DNA of 64,000 nucleotides. Origin: Thermotalea metallivorans (GTDB lineage Bacteria > Bacillota > Clostridia > Peptostreptococcales > Thermotaleaceae). The DNA lies in assembly GCF_001562415.1 (NCBI RefSeq), contig NZ_LOEE01000030.1, forward strand, positions 62,001 through 126,000. The letters are read 5' to 3'. A program made the translations under genes and the position numbers. Of the stretch, positions 17,867 to 27,348 are shown one piece after another; position 1 is the stretch's first letter, and the number at the start of each line of letters is the position of its first letter. The notes under the pieces are model-generated. The model was not told where the DNA came from, made no database searches, and saw only the letters and a list, made by a program, of their open reading frames with translations.

Positions 17867-19231
17867 ATGATAATGAAAGATAAAAAGATTCTTGTGGTGG
17901 GATTGGCGGTTTCCGGAGTACCAACCGTAAATGCATTGATACAATTAGGTGCAAAGGTAACGGTGAATGATATTAAAAAAGAAGAACAGTTGCAGGAAGT
18001 GATAGCGCTCTTGGATCAGGAGGATATTGACTGTATCTTTGGGCGACATCCGGAAAATGTTGACGGGTATGATATGCTTGTGCTCAGTCCCGGGGTTCCT
18101 ACGGATCTTCCCTTTATCATGAAAGCAAAGGAAAGAAATATCCCGGTGATCGGGGAACTAGAGCTGGCCTATAGGATTTGTAGAGGAACCTTCGTTGCCA
18201 TTACAGGTACCAACGGAAAAACAACGACTACTGCTTTGACAGGCAAAATATTTGAAAATGCCTGTCGGGAAACCTATGTAGTGGGAAATATTGGCGTTGC
18301 CGCAGTATCGAAGGCTTTAGAAGCAAGCAAAGATGCGCTGATGATTACAGAGGTCAGCAGTTTTCAGTTGGAAAGCATCGTTGATTTTAAACCTCATATT
18401 GCTGCAATTTTGAATATTACGCCGGATCATTTGAACAGACACAAAACCATGGAAAATTATGTTGCGGCCAAGGCCAATATTTTCAAAAACCAGACAAAAG
18501 AAGATTTTCTTGTACTGAATGCTGACAATGATGAAGCTTACAGGTTATCCTCCCAAGCAAAATCTACGGTGATCCCCTTTAGCAGAAAAAAACATTTGGA
18601 TAGGGGTGCTTTTTTAGTAGGAGAAAATATTGTAGTGAAGGAAGACGGTCAGGAGTATCAGATGGTATGCAGTATAAATGATTTGAATATCCCCGGCAAC
18701 CATAATGTGGAGAATGCTTTGGCGGCTGTGGCCATGGCCTATTGGGGTGGGATTGATATCCAGACCATTGCTCAAACTTTAAAAAGTTTTATGGGTGTTG
18801 CCCATAGAACGGAAATTGTGGGGGAGATTCATGGTGTCCGATTTATCAATGATTCCAAAGGAACCAATCCCGATGCGTCCATCAAAGCCATAGAAGCTAT
18901 GAAAGTGCCCATCGTTTTAATTGCAGGAGGAATGGATAAGGGCAGTGAATTTGATGAGTTTATCCTTGCTTTTCACGGAAAAGTGAAGCATATGGTTTTA
19001 TTGGGAGAAACCGCAGTCAAAATAAAGAATACCGCCGAAAAACATGGTTTTTACCCATGCACGATTGTAAAAGATATGGAGGAAGCCGTGGAAGAAGCTT
19101 ACCGTATTGCAGAAAAAGGAGACGTAATCCTGTTGTCTCCTGCTTGTGCAAGCTGGGATATGTATAAAAATTTTGAAGAGAGAGGCAGGCATTTTAAAGA
19201 CTGTGTGGAAAGGTTGAGGAGGTCGCAATGA
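17867..19231 (+). CDS. murD: UDP-N-acetylmuramoyl-L-alanine--D-glutamate ligase
   Basis: Adds D-glutamate to UDP-MurNAc-L-Ala in the cytoplasm. It has an N-terminal UDP-binding Rossmann domain, the P-loop TGTNGKTTTTAL (about residues 109-120) and the C-terminal ligase domain; 454 residues. ATG 17867 is favoured because GGCAGGTG lies six bases upstream; the open frame begins at a GTG at 17858 that overlaps this ribosome site, and ATG 17873 is also possible. Its stop overlaps the ftsW start by four bases. Confidence 0.96.
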   Translation: MIMKDKKILVVGLAVSGVPTVNALIQLGAKVTVNDIKKEEQLQEVIALLDQEDIDCIFGRHPENVDGYDMLVLSPGVPTDLPFIMKAKERNIPVIGELELAYRICRGTFVAITGTNGKTTTTALTGKIFENACRETYVVGNIGVAAVSKALEASKDALMITEVSSFQLESIVDFKPHIAAILNITPDHLNRHKTMENYVAAKANIFKNQTKEDFLVLNADNDEAYRLSSQAKSTVIPFSRKKHLDRGAFLVGENIVVKEDGQEYQMVCSINDLNIPGNHNVENALAAVAMAYWGGIDIQTIAQTLKSFMGVAHRTEIVGEIHGVRFINDSKGTNPDASIKAIEAMKVPIVLIAGGMDKGSEFDEFILAFHGKVKHMVLLGETAVKIKNTAEKHGFYPCTIVKDMEEAVEEAYRIAEKGDVILLSPACASWDMYKNFEERGRHFKDCVERLRRSQ

Positions 19232-20334
19232 TGACCAAAAAAAGATCCAGTGATTTTACCCTAATGCTGACAGTACTCATACTGGTAGTCATAGGGGTTA
19301 TCATGGTTTTTAGTGCAAGTTATGCCTATGCCTATTTTCGATTGGGTGACGGATACCATTTTTTAAAAAGAGATCTTCTTTGGGCCAGTGTAGGTCTTTG
19401 CGGCATGCTTGTTGCGATGAATTTCGATTATTGGCGGTATAAAAAGATTGCGCCTTTGGGATATATTGTAAGTTTAATTTTATTGATTTTGGTATTAACA
19501 CCTTTAGGAATCGAATACAATGGAGCAAAAAGATGGCTTGGCGTGGGGGGATTTACCATCATGCCATCGGAAATTGCGAAAATATGCGCCATTTTGTTTG
19601 TGGCATCTTCATTGTCAACGAATCCGGATAAAATCAAGGATTTTTTCAAGGGTGTTGTACCTTATTTAATTGTTATCGGCATATATTTCGGACTGATCAT
19701 CCTACAGCCTAACCTTAGTACTGCCGTAACTATTTCAGCAATTATCATGGTGATGATGTTTGTAACAGGGATGCGCTGGAGTCATCTTACTTTGATGGGG
19801 GCGGGAGGTATTGCTTTGATTGTAGTCATGATTTTGATAAAGCCCTATCGGATGCTGCGATTGACAGGTTTTTTGGACCCTTTTGCAGATCCTAAGGGTA
19901 CCGGCTATCAGGTGATTCAGTCTCTTTTGGCCTTGGGATCCGGAGGATTATTTGGCGTAGGTTTGGGAAAAAGCATCCAAAAATATCTTTACATACCGGA
20001 ACCGCAAAATGATTTCATTTTTGCCATCATTGGAGAAGAATTGGGGTTTGTTGGCTGTGTTGCAGTCATTATACTTTATCTGCTGCTTATATGGAGGGGT
20101 GTGAGAATTGCCATCAATGCACCCGATTTATTCAGCTGTCTGCTTGCCACAGGGGTTACTGCAATGGTGGCAGTACAAGTGATTATCAATATTGCCGTGG
20201 CAACGTCATCCATGCCGGTTACAGGAATACCATTGCCTTTTATCAGTTGGGGCGGGACATCACTGGCAATTTTTATGACGGCAATCGGTGTGTTATTGAA
20301 TATTTCCAGATATGCAAATTTAGATAGGAGTTGA
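19228..20334 (+). CDS. ftsW: SEDS-family peptidoglycan polymerase FtsW/SpoVE
   Basis: Multipass membrane glycosyltransferase of the SEDS family that polymerises lipid II at the septum with a class B PBP partner. 368 residues with about ten membrane segments. Family landmarks are GAKRWLGVGGFTIMPSE, LRLTGFLDPFADP, GYQVIQSLLALGSGG and the C-terminal PLPFISWGGTSL. It may serve division (FtsW) and/or spore cortex (SpoVE); clostridial dcw clusters often carry a single such gene. Overlap ATGA with murD suggests translational coupling. Confidence 0.95.
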   Translation: MMTKKRSSDFTLMLTVLILVVIGVIMVFSASYAYAYFRLGDGYHFLKRDLLWASVGLCGMLVAMNFDYWRYKKIAPLGYIVSLILLILVLTPLGIEYNGAKRWLGVGGFTIMPSEIAKICAILFVASSLSTNPDKIKDFFKGVVPYLIVIGIYFGLIILQPNLSTAVTISAIIMVMMFVTGMRWSHLTLMGAGGIALIVVMILIKPYRMLRLTGFLDPFADPKGTGYQVIQSLLALGSGGLFGVGLGKSIQKYLYIPEPQNDFIFAIIGEELGFVGCVAVIILYLLLIWRGVRIAINAPDLFSCLLATGVTAMVAVQVIINIAVATSSMPVTGIPLPFISWGGTSLAIFMTAIGVLLNISRYANLDRS

Positions 20335-20338
20335 AGAA

Positions 20339-21460
20339 ATGAGAGTGCTCATTGCAGGCGGAGGGACTGGAGGACATATCTATCCTGCCATTGCCATAGC
20401 CAATAAAATTCAAGACAGTATGAAAAATGCACAAATCTTATTTGTTGGGACAGAGAAAGGTTTAGAAAGGGAATTGGTGCCCAAGGCAGGCTATAGGCTG
20501 GAAACCATCACCATAAGCGGTTTTAAACGGAAATTATCCATGGATACCCTTAAATCGATCCGGGATCTGTTCTGGGGAATCAAAGATGCCGTATCCCTTA
20601 TTAAAAAGTTTAAACCGGATATTGTGATCGGCACAGGGGGATATGTTTGTGGACCTGTGGTCTTTGTAGCTTCCTTGATGAATATCAAAACGTTAATCCA
20701 TGAGCAAAATGTTATACCGGGAGTCACCAATAAAATATTAGGCAGATTTGTAAACAAAATATTGGTTAGCTTTGAGGATTCAAAAAAATATTTTCATGAC
20801 CGCAGCAAAATCGTCGTTACAGGAAATCCTGTGAGAAATGATTTTATCCATTTTGATAAGGAGCAACTGAGAAAAGAATTAAACATTCATGATCATAGGC
20901 TGGTAGTTACCTCCTTTGGCGGAAGCAGGGGTGCTGAAAAGATCAATGATGTCATGATAGAAGTGATAAAGGGATTGAATGATAGAAAAGATATTCATAT
21001 TTTTCATATTACCGGGGAAATACATTATCATGGTGTAATGGAAAAATTGAAAAAAGCACAGTTTGTTTTTGGTTCAAACATATCTGTCCAGCCCTATGCC
21101 CATGATATGCCAAAGCTGATGGGAGCTTCAGATCTAATCATAAGCAGGGCAGGTGCAATTACCTTGGCTGAAATTACTGCCATGGGTTTGCCATCCATAT
21201 TAATACCGTCTCCTTACGTGACCAACAACCACCAGGAGCATAATGCCAGGCTACTTGAAAAAAATGGGGCTGCAGTAGTATTGCTCGAGAAGGGGTTAAA
21301 TGATAAGAATATAGTGGACTTATTGCAACTATTTTTAAAGGATCGACAAAGATTGGAGGATATGGCATTCAAGAGTAAAACACTAGGAAAAACCAATGCT
21401 ACGGATGTTATTTATGCAAATATTTTAAATTTAATCAATGGAGATAATGTTTGCATTTGA
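20339..21460 (+). CDS. murG: UDP-GlcNAc--lipid I N-acetylglucosaminyltransferase
   Basis: Peripheral membrane GT-B glycosyltransferase that converts lipid I to lipid II. The N-terminal glycine-rich motif GGGTGGHIYPAIAIA is at about residues 7-21 and the UDP-GlcNAc-binding region has SRAGAITLAEITAMGLPSIL. 373 residues. ATG 20339 lies four bases after the ftsW stop, with TAGGAG upstream. The gene is followed by a 164-base gap before murA. Confidence 0.97.
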   Translation: MRVLIAGGGTGGHIYPAIAIANKIQDSMKNAQILFVGTEKGLERELVPKAGYRLETITISGFKRKLSMDTLKSIRDLFWGIKDAVSLIKKFKPDIVIGTGGYVCGPVVFVASLMNIKTLIHEQNVIPGVTNKILGRFVNKILVSFEDSKKYFHDRSKIVVTGNPVRNDFIHFDKEQLRKELNIHDHRLVVTSFGGSRGAEKINDVMIEVIKGLNDRKDIHIFHITGEIHYHGVMEKLKKAQFVFGSNISVQPYAHDMPKLMGASDLIISRAGAITLAEITAMGLPSILIPSPYVTNNHQEHNARLLEKNGAAVVLLEKGLNDKNIVDLLQLFLKDRQRLEDMAFKSKTLGKTNATDVIYANILNLINGDNVCI

Positions 21461-21624
21461 AGGGAGAAGACAAATATTCTCATACTGTAACACCTCCGGG
21501 GAATATGCATATTATGAGTAATATATTGTGTTTTGCTTTTTTTGATGAATCTGAGCTTACACAAAACGTAATTTGCATAGACAGCATGTCGATTTATGTT
21601 CAAGACTTCCAGGAGGTGAAGTAT

Positions 21625-22878
21625 GTGAGTAAATTTGTGATCCATGGCGGCAATAAATTGCACGGCGAAATAAGGATTGGTGGCGCCAAGAATGCCGTAT
21701 TGCCCATTTTGGCGGCTACCATATTAAGCGGAAAAGAGAGTATATTAAGAGATTGCCCCAACTTGAAAGACGTTCATACGATGATTGAAATTCTACGATC
21801 TGTCGGCTGTAAAATCAGCTTTCAAGATTCCGTAATTGTTGTGGATTCCAGTACCCTGTATTCCCATGAAATTCCTGAGAGCTTAGTTCGTGAAATGAGG
21901 TCTTCCATATTTTTAATGGGACCAATGCTGGGACGGTGTGGTAAAATTAAGATAAGTTATCCCGGCGGATGTGAGATCGGACCGAGACCCATTGACTTGC
22001 ATATCAAGGCGTTAAAAGCCTTAGGGGTTCAGATTACAGAAGCCCATGGTTTTCTGGAATGTGAAGTCCAAAAGCTGAAGGGTTGTGAAATTCACTTAGA
22101 CTATCCCAGTGTAGGGGCCACAGAAAATGCTATGCTAGCCGCGGCCATGGCGGAAGGGACCACAAGGATTATTAATGCTGCAAAAGAACCAGAAATTGTA
22201 GATTTGCAGAATTTTATGTTAAAAATGGGTGCAAAGATTTATGGTGCTGGAACAAGTGAAATTGTTATTGAAGGAGTCAAAGAATTGAAAAGGGCTGAAT
22301 ATAAAATTATGCCCGATCGAATTGTCACAGGTACCATGTTGGCTGCCGGAGCCATTACCGGAGGATACATTGTCGTAACCAATGCGATTCCAAGCCATGT
22401 CCAGCCTGTGGTTTCTAAATTGAAGGAATGTGGATGCCTCATTCTTGAGAAAGGCAATACCTTAACATTAAAGGCACCCGAAAGAGTAAAAGCCGTGGAT
22501 ATGATCAAGACGCTGCCCTATCCTGGTTTTCCTACGGATATGCAGGCCCAATTCATGGCGCTGATGACGGTGGCGAAAGGCACAAGTTTTTTTACCGAAA
22601 CCATATTTGAAAACCGGTATAAGCATGTGGATGAATTGGTCAGGATGGGCGCTAAAATCAAGATTGACGGCAGGGTGGCCGTGGTGAAAGGCGTGCCGAA
22701 ACTAACCGGCGCAAAGGTTTGTGCGAAAGATTTGAGAGGTGGTGCGGCTTTAGTGATTGCAGGCCTTGCGGCAGAGGGGGAAACAACGGTAGAAGATATT
22801 ATCCATATAGAACGGGGATATGAACAGTTTGATAAAATGTTGGAACAACTGGGTGCACATATATACAGGATACAATAA
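21625..22878 (+). CDS. murA: UDP-N-acetylglucosamine 1-carboxyvinyltransferase
   Basis: First committed step of peptidoglycan synthesis: transfers enolpyruvate from PEP to UDP-GlcNAc. Catalytic Cys116 lies in PGGCEIGPRPIDLH, so the enzyme should be open to fosfomycin-type attack; Lys22-Asn23 in GAKNAVLP are the substrate-binding pair. 417 residues. The open frame extends back into murG, but the GTG at 21625 with AGGAGGTGA at 21611-21619 gives the normal N-terminus. Placement of murA between murG and ftsQ is common in Clostridia. Confidence 0.96.
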   Translation: MSKFVIHGGNKLHGEIRIGGAKNAVLPILAATILSGKESILRDCPNLKDVHTMIEILRSVGCKISFQDSVIVVDSSTLYSHEIPESLVREMRSSIFLMGPMLGRCGKIKISYPGGCEIGPRPIDLHIKALKALGVQITEAHGFLECEVQKLKGCEIHLDYPSVGATENAMLAAAMAEGTTRIINAAKEPEIVDLQNFMLKMGAKIYGAGTSEIVIEGVKELKRAEYKIMPDRIVTGTMLAAGAITGGYIVVTNAIPSHVQPVVSKLKECGCLILEKGNTLTLKAPERVKAVDMIKTLPYPGFPTDMQAQFMALMTVAKGTSFFTETIFENRYKHVDELVRMGAKIKIDGRVAVVKGVPKLTGAKVCAKDLRGGAALVIAGLAAEGETTVEDIIHIERGYEQFDKMLEQLGAHIYRIQ

Positions 22879-22947
22879 AAAGATTTTTGTTCTGAATCTT
22901 CCGGTATGAAATTCGATGATTTGTAGGCAGATTTTTATGAAATTTTA

Positions 22948-22993
22948 TACGGCGTCCATCCTGACCCGCCAGTGGTCAGGGGGTTCTGCCGTA
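22948..22993. other. Structured intergenic hairpin before ftsQ
   Basis: Two nested stems share a centre: TACGGC (22948-22953) with GCCGTA (22988-22993), and CCTGACC (22960-22966) with GGTCAGG (22974-22980). A second small hairpin, GCAGC-TTTT-GCTGC, follows at 23005-23018 with TCTTTC after it. The long stem has no T-run, so it is not a plain terminator; the second may be a weak one. Function unknown. Confidence 0.5.
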
Positions 22994-23063
22994 GTCGTTA
23001 TAAGGCAGCTTTTGCTGCTCTTTCATTAACCCAAGGAATTAGACAAGTTGTCAAGGTGATCAC

Positions 23064-23816
23064 ATGATGCATAGGAATAACTCTAAAGTTGAAAGGCGGA
23101 TAAAGAAAAACAGAGTCAAAGCGATTTTATTGATTCTACTGTTGCTTTGTACCGTTACATCGATTATTATATTGAAAACAGATATATTCTATATAAAAAC
23201 ATTGGAAATCAATGGTAATAAGAAGCTTTCGAAAGAGGATGTATTGACATATGCAGAAAATGCAGTAGGGTACAATATTTTTAAAATAAAACTAAAAAAA
23301 GTAAGGGAAAATTTACTTCGAAATCCCTATATCAAGACCGCAGAAATTCAAAGAAAGCTGCCGGATCAACTGATGATTGAAATTATCGAAAGAAAAGAAG
23401 CAGCCGTTGTCCCTTTTATGGGAAATTATTTCATTATTGATGATGAAGGCATTGTACTAAAAGGGGATACCCATGCCTCCGGACTAAAGGTGATAACAGG
23501 TTTGGAGTTTAGCAATTTCATGGAAGGGTCCATGCTTCAGGTTGCTGATCAGGAGCAGCTGGATAAGGCCCTTTTGATTGTCAAGGCAATGGAGGGTGTC
23601 CAAATAGATGTGAAAGAAATCGATGTAACCAATAAAAAAAATATTATTGTTCGATTAAACGACAATTTGTATTGTAAGTTAGGTGAGGGAAATAATTTAA
23701 ATTATAAGCTGCAATTGTTGTTCAACATATTGTCAGATTTGCAATCGAAAGATATTACCAGGGGTGTAATTGATATTAGCCATGAAGGCTATCCCAGCTA
23801 TAGACCTGTAGAATAG
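23064..23816 (+). CDS. ftsQ: Division protein FtsQ/DivIB
   Basis: Bitopic divisome protein. A short basic cytoplasmic tail (1-21) is followed by one membrane segment (about 22-40), a POTRA domain beginning IKTLEINGNKKLSKEDV (about 47-63) and a beta domain. 250 residues, in range for DivIB/FtsQ. It works with FtsL and DivIC-type proteins to control septal wall synthesis. Start ATG 23064 (or 23067) has AAGGTGATC upstream. It begins a short run ftsQ, DUF881, sbp. Confidence 0.92.
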   Translation: MMHRNNSKVERRIKKNRVKAILLILLLLCTVTSIIILKTDIFYIKTLEINGNKKLSKEDVLTYAENAVGYNIFKIKLKKVRENLLRNPYIKTAEIQRKLPDQLMIEIIERKEAAVVPFMGNYFIIDDEGIVLKGDTHASGLKVITGLEFSNFMEGSMLQVADQEQLDKALLIVKAMEGVQIDVKEIDVTNKKNIIVRLNDNLYCKLGEGNNLNYKLQLLFNILSDLQSKDITRGVIDISHEGYPSYRPVE

Positions 23817-23830
23817 GAGGAAATCATGGG

Positions 23831-24565
23831 ATGAAGGGGATAAAAGGACGGCTGGTTGTAGGCATGGTGTGTGTAGTTTTAGGTTTGGTGCTGGCCTTGC
23901 AATTCAGAAGTGTACAGGGAAATTATGACGATTGGAGGGCGCCTACCCAGAAGGCTCAGGAACTAGCAGGTCAGCTAAAAAAGATCAGGGATGAAAAGCA
24001 GAAGCTTTTGACTCAAATCAATGCTTTGGAGCTCAAAAAAAAAGAAATTGAGGAGATAGAGTCCAAGGAGGATGGATTAATTAAAAGCCTTGGGGAAGAG
24101 CTTGAAAAATATAAAATTATTTCAGGTGCAAGGAGTGTAAAAGGACCCGGTGTTGTTGTGGTGGTAGATGATCCACCGCCAGGTTCCGAGTATGCCTCCG
24201 ATGTCAGTGTGATCATGGTAAATTATGATTTGCTGCTCAGCTTGATCAATAAACTGAATGATGCAGGGGCGGAGGCTATATCTATTAATGATCAGCGAAT
24301 TGTTTCCAATACGGCGATACACTTGGCCGGCAATAATGTAAACATCAACGCTGTTCCCACGGGGCCCCCATTTGTTATCAAAGCCATCGGAAACCCCGAT
24401 ACATTGGAGGCAACCCTAAACGTAAGATTTGGAATTGTCTGGGTCATGAGAGATACCTATAACCTTCAGATTACTGTGAAAAAACAGGATGAGGTGATCA
24501 TTCCCGGGTACAATCAAATTACAAAATTTATATATGCAAAACCTGTTGAAAGCACGGTGCAATAG
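23831..24565 (+). CDS. DUF881 family protein (YlxW/YlxX-like)
   Basis: A membrane-anchored protein of the DUF881 family found next to division genes in Firmicutes and Actinobacteria. One N-terminal membrane segment (about 7-25) precedes a coiled coil (about 38-85) and the DUF881 fold with VKGPGVVVVVDD, MVNYDLLLSLINKLNDAGAEAISIN and GPPFVIKAIG. 244 residues. Biochemical role not established; location between ftsQ and ftsZ points to the envelope or septum. ATG 23831 is 14 bases after the ftsQ stop with AGGAGG upstream. Confidence 0.88.
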   Translation: MKGIKGRLVVGMVCVVLGLVLALQFRSVQGNYDDWRAPTQKAQELAGQLKKIRDEKQKLLTQINALELKKKEIEEIESKEDGLIKSLGEELEKYKIISGARSVKGPGVVVVVDDPPPGSEYASDVSVIMVNYDLLLSLINKLNDAGAEAISINDQRIVSNTAIHLAGNNVNINAVPTGPPFVIKAIGNPDTLEATLNVRFGIVWVMRDTYNLQITVKKQDEVIIPGYNQITKFIYAKPVESTVQ

Positions 24566-24601
24566 ACGAAATATATCTTTACCATCATATAGGAGAAGAA
24601 G

Positions 24602-24952
24602 GTGAAACCATTGATTATTGCCATTATCGGTTTGATGATCGGCGTTGTGCTAGGGTTGTATTTGCCGATCACATATCCCACATCCTATTCCTTATATATG
24701 TCAGTGGCCATACTGGCAGCTTTAGATTCTGTATTTGGTGGGATCCGGTCCCATATGGAGGGAAGGTTTAACTCGACCATATTTGTAACCGGATTTTTTG
24801 GAAATGCTATTCTTGCCGGCATTCTGGCATATATTGGGGATCGCTTAGGAGTCCCCTTGTATTATGCAGCAATATTTGCATTTGGAGGAAGATTATTCCA
24901 AAACTTTGCAATGATAAGGAGATATCTTATTGAGAGAATCAGCAAAAAATAA
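24602..24952 (+). CDS. sbp: Small basic membrane protein Sbp (DUF1290)
   Basis: 116-residue integral membrane protein with three to four hydrophobic segments and a basic C-terminus (RRYLIERISKK). The family core AALDSVFGGIRSHMEGRF and FFGNAILAGILAYIGDRLG are clear. In Bacillus it sits between ylxW/ylxX and ftsA-ftsZ; the role is unknown. Start is GTG 24602 with ATAGGAGAAG upstream. Here ftsZ comes next, with no ftsA between. Confidence 0.9.
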   Translation: MKPLIIAIIGLMIGVVLGLYLPITYPTSYSLYMSVAILAALDSVFGGIRSHMEGRFNSTIFVTGFFGNAILAGILAYIGDRLGVPLYYAAIFAFGGRLFQNFAMIRRYLIERISKK

Positions 24953-24970
24953 TTTTTTTATTTTGAAAAA

Positions 24971-24996
24971 AGGATATTTGAATAGTACGTTGAAAT
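24971..24996 (+). promoter_or_regulatory. Sigma-H-like promoter of ftsZ
   Basis: AGGATAT at 24971-24977, an 11-base spacer, then GTTGAAA at 24989-24995. This matches the sigma-H pattern at all but one key base and has the same spacing as the element before mraZ. In Bacillus subtilis ftsAZ has a sigma-H promoter used at sporulation. A TATAAT at 25006-25011 without a good -35 could be a separate weak site. Confidence 0.45.
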
Positions 24997-25156
24997 TAGT
25001 ATTAATATAATAATGTTAATTTCATAACGTTGCTAGTTGTTTTTACGCATAGGCATTTCTTTTTCAGCAACATCATGAAGTAGTCAATAGATTCGGTAGT
25101 TATAAGCGTTTTATCAATATTCAATATTTTCATAGCCGTATGAAGGGGGTAATTTT

Positions 25157-26233
25157 GTGTTAGAATTTGATGTTGATATGGAGCAATTCGCGCAAATTAA
25201 GGTTATTGGTGTTGGAGGCGGTGGAAATAACGCTGTCAATAGAATGATTGAATCACAGCTAAAGGGAGTACAGTTTATCGCTGTCAATACAGATAAACAA
25301 GCTCTATTTACCTCTAAAGCAGAATATAAAATCCAAATTGGTGAGAAGCTTTCCAAAGGATTGGGTGCCGGAGCAAATCCTGAAATAGGAAGAAAGGCTG
25401 CTGAGGAAAGCAGGGATGATATATATCAGGCTTTACAAGGAGCTGATATGGTATTTGTTACAGCCGGCATGGGCGGTGGGACCGGAACAGGTGCTGCGCC
25501 CATTGTTGCAGAAATTGCAAAAGAAATGGGAATTCTAACGGTGGGGGTAGTTACAAAGCCTTTTACCTTTGAAGGAAGAAGAAGAATGATGCATGCGGAG
25601 CAGGGCATTGAAGAACTGAAAGCAAGGGTGGATACGCTGGTAACAATTCCAAATGACCGGCTGCTTCAGGTGGTTGAAAAGAAAACCTCTATCGTTGAGG
25701 CTTTTAAAATAGCCGATGATGTATTGAGACAAGGGGTCCAAGGCATATCTGATTTGATTGCTGTTCCGGGATTGGTAAACTTGGATTTTGCCGATGTAAA
25801 AACCATTATGTTTGAACAAGGTCTAGCCCATATGGGAATCGGCAGGGGTAGTGGAGAACACAGAGCCACAGAGGCTGCGAAGCAGGCAATACATAGCCCG
25901 TTGCTGGAGACTTCTATTGAGGGAGCAAAGGGAGTGCTTTTGAATATTACGGGAGGTCCCAATTTAGGATTATTTGAAGTGAATGAAGCTGCCGAGCTGG
26001 TAGCACAGGCTGCAGATCCTGATGCCAATATTATCTTTGGTGCCGTTATTGATGAAGACTTAAAGGATGAGCTAAGAATTACAGTCATAGCAACGGGTTT
26101 TGAACATAAAGCAGTTTCATCTAAGAATCTATTGACTGCCAAAGAGATTCGTTTAGGCCACATCAAAGATGAGAGCCCAGTCCAAGAAGGGGATGATTTG
26201 GATATCCCGACGTTTTTAAGAAGAAGAAGGTAG
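25157..26233 (+). CDS. ftsZ: Cell division protein FtsZ
   Basis: Tubulin-like GTPase that forms the Z ring. The tubulin signature [13 protein letters not shown] is at about residues 104-116, the N-terminal [13 protein letters not shown] is present, and the T7 synergy loop region [11 protein letters not shown] is intact. 358 residues, with a short variable linker and a C-terminal tail [11 protein letters not shown] that should bind partners such as SepF (gene at 53.2 kb). Start is GTG 25157 after AAGGGGG. The leader of 204 bases holds a likely sigma-H promoter; a strong terminator follows. Confidence 0.98.
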   Translation: MLEFDVDMEQFAQIKVIGVGGGGNNAVNRMIESQLKGVQFIAVNTDKQALFTSKAEYKIQIGEKLSKGLGAGANPEIGRKAAEESRDDIYQALQGADMVFVTAGMGGGTGTGAAPIVAEIAKEMGILTVGVVTKPFTFEGRRRMMHAEQGIEELKARVDTLVTIPNDRLLQVVEKKTSIVEAFKIADDVLRQGVQGISDLIAVPGLVNLDFADVKTIMFEQGLAHMGIGRGSGEHRATEAAKQAIHSPLLETSIEGAKGVLLNITGGPNLGLFEVNEAAELVAQAADPDANIIFGAVIDEDLKDELRITVIATGFEHKAVSSKNLLTAKEIRLGHIKDESPVQEGDDLDIPTFLRRRR

Positions 26234-26237
26234 CGTG

Positions 26238-26268
26238 AAGGTCGTTTAGGTAACTAAACGGCCTTTTG
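26238..26268 (+). terminator. Terminator after ftsZ
   Basis: AAGGTCGTTTAG at 26238-26249 pairs with CTAAACGGCCTT at 26254-26265 (one G-U), loop GTAA, followed by TT and a T-rich stretch. It closes the dcw cluster. Confidence 0.88.
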
Positions 26269-26305
26269 TCGTATTATGATAATTTTTAGAAATGATTTTT
26301 GTATT

Positions 26306-26352
26306 TTCGACTTCAAACAGTGACAAAAAAATAAAGGAACTTGCTATATAAT
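26306..26352 (+). promoter_or_regulatory. spoIIG-type promoter with Spo0A-like box
   Basis: TATAAT at 26347-26352 lies 21 bases after GTGACA at 26320-26325, an over-long spacer like that of the Bacillus spoIIG promoter (22 bases), which needs Spo0A~P. TTTCGACTT at 26305-26313 holds a six-of-seven match to the reverse Spo0A box TTCGACA just upstream of the -35. Spo0A control is inference. Confidence 0.5.
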
Positions 26353-26423
26353 AGACATAAACCATAGGACAATTGAATAGATGTATAACAAATAGAACGA
26401 TCTTCCATACCGGAGGAATGTAT

Positions 26424-27320
26424 ATGATAGAGGTATATGGGGAATATCTGTTTATCGAAAACCTGTTGATGAATTGGTTGATTTTATACTTGACAGCCCA
26501 TTTCAGCAAAACAAAAGTGCCAAGATACAAAATATGGGCAGGAGCAGCCCTAGGAGCCTTTTATGCCTTTGTTGTTTTTTTTCCTTCTCTTACTTTTTTG
26601 TACTCTATGCTGATGAAAATCATTGCTTCCATGTTTATCATCGTCATCACCTTTATGCCTTATCAATTCAAACATTTTTTTAAGTTGTTGGGTATTTTTT
26701 ATCTGATTTCTTTTATGTTCGGGGGGGCTGCTTTTGCTTTATTTTATTTGACGGATTTTCATGGTCTGTTAAGCAACGGCATATTCTATTTTGGAAATTT
26801 CTCCTTGAAACTGCTGATATACTCCGGCATTGTTGCTTACATTCTCATGAAATACTGCTGGGAATACATTCAAATCAAAATTTCAAGGGAAAAAATTTGC
26901 ATTCCTATTCGGATTCAAATAGAAAATCAGAAAAGTGAAGTAAAGGCACTGATTGATACTGGAAATTCTCTCCACGATCCCTTATCAAAATATCCCGTAA
27001 TCGTCGTGGAATATACAGCGATTAAAGAATTGCTGCCCTTGGATATACAAAACATATTTCATCAGTCTCAAGATATAGATTTGGACTTAATTACAGGAAT
27101 TATCCAAAATTCCGAATGGATCAATCGATTCAGGATGATACCGTTTAAATCCTTAGGGAAAGAGAACGGCATGCTCATCGGTTTTAAACCTGATTGTGTG
27201 GAGTTGCAGGATAAAAACCGTTCAAAATGCATTCAGGAAATCATCATAGGCATTTATACGAAAACATTATCCCCCGATGGAGATTATCATGCACTATTGC
27301 ATCCTGATATTTTAGCATAA
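26424..27320 (+). CDS. spoIIGA: Sigma-E processing peptidase SpoIIGA
   Basis: Membrane aspartic protease that activates pro-sigma-E in the mother cell after a signal from the forespore. Five hydrophobic segments fill the first 150 residues; the protease part has the catalytic [14 protein letters not shown] (Asp-Thr-Gly). 298 residues. The family N-terminus is [17 protein letters not shown], so ATG 26424 is used; GGAGG at 26412-26416 is well placed for it, while ATG 26418 is also near. sigE follows in 28 bases. Expression is likely driven by the Spo0A-type promoter upstream. Confidence 0.95.
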   Translation: MIEVYGEYLFIENLLMNWLILYLTAHFSKTKVPRYKIWAGAALGAFYAFVVFFPSLTFLYSMLMKIIASMFIIVITFMPYQFKHFFKLLGIFYLISFMFGGAAFALFYLTDFHGLLSNGIFYFGNFSLKLLIYSGIVAYILMKYCWEYIQIKISREKICIPIRIQIENQKSEVKALIDTGNSLHDPLSKYPVIVVEYTAIKELLPLDIQNIFHQSQDIDLDLITGIIQNSEWINRFRMIPFKSLGKENGMLIGFKPDCVELQDKNRSKCIQEIIIGIYTKTLSPDGDYHALLHPDILA

Positions 27321-27348
27321 AATATTTCTCGAATGGAGGCGTATCCCC

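Noticed and set aside
21461-21624. N-terminal extension of murA overlapping murG
   Set aside because: The extra 58 residues are not family-like, and GTG 21625 has a near-perfect ribosome site and gives the standard MurA start.
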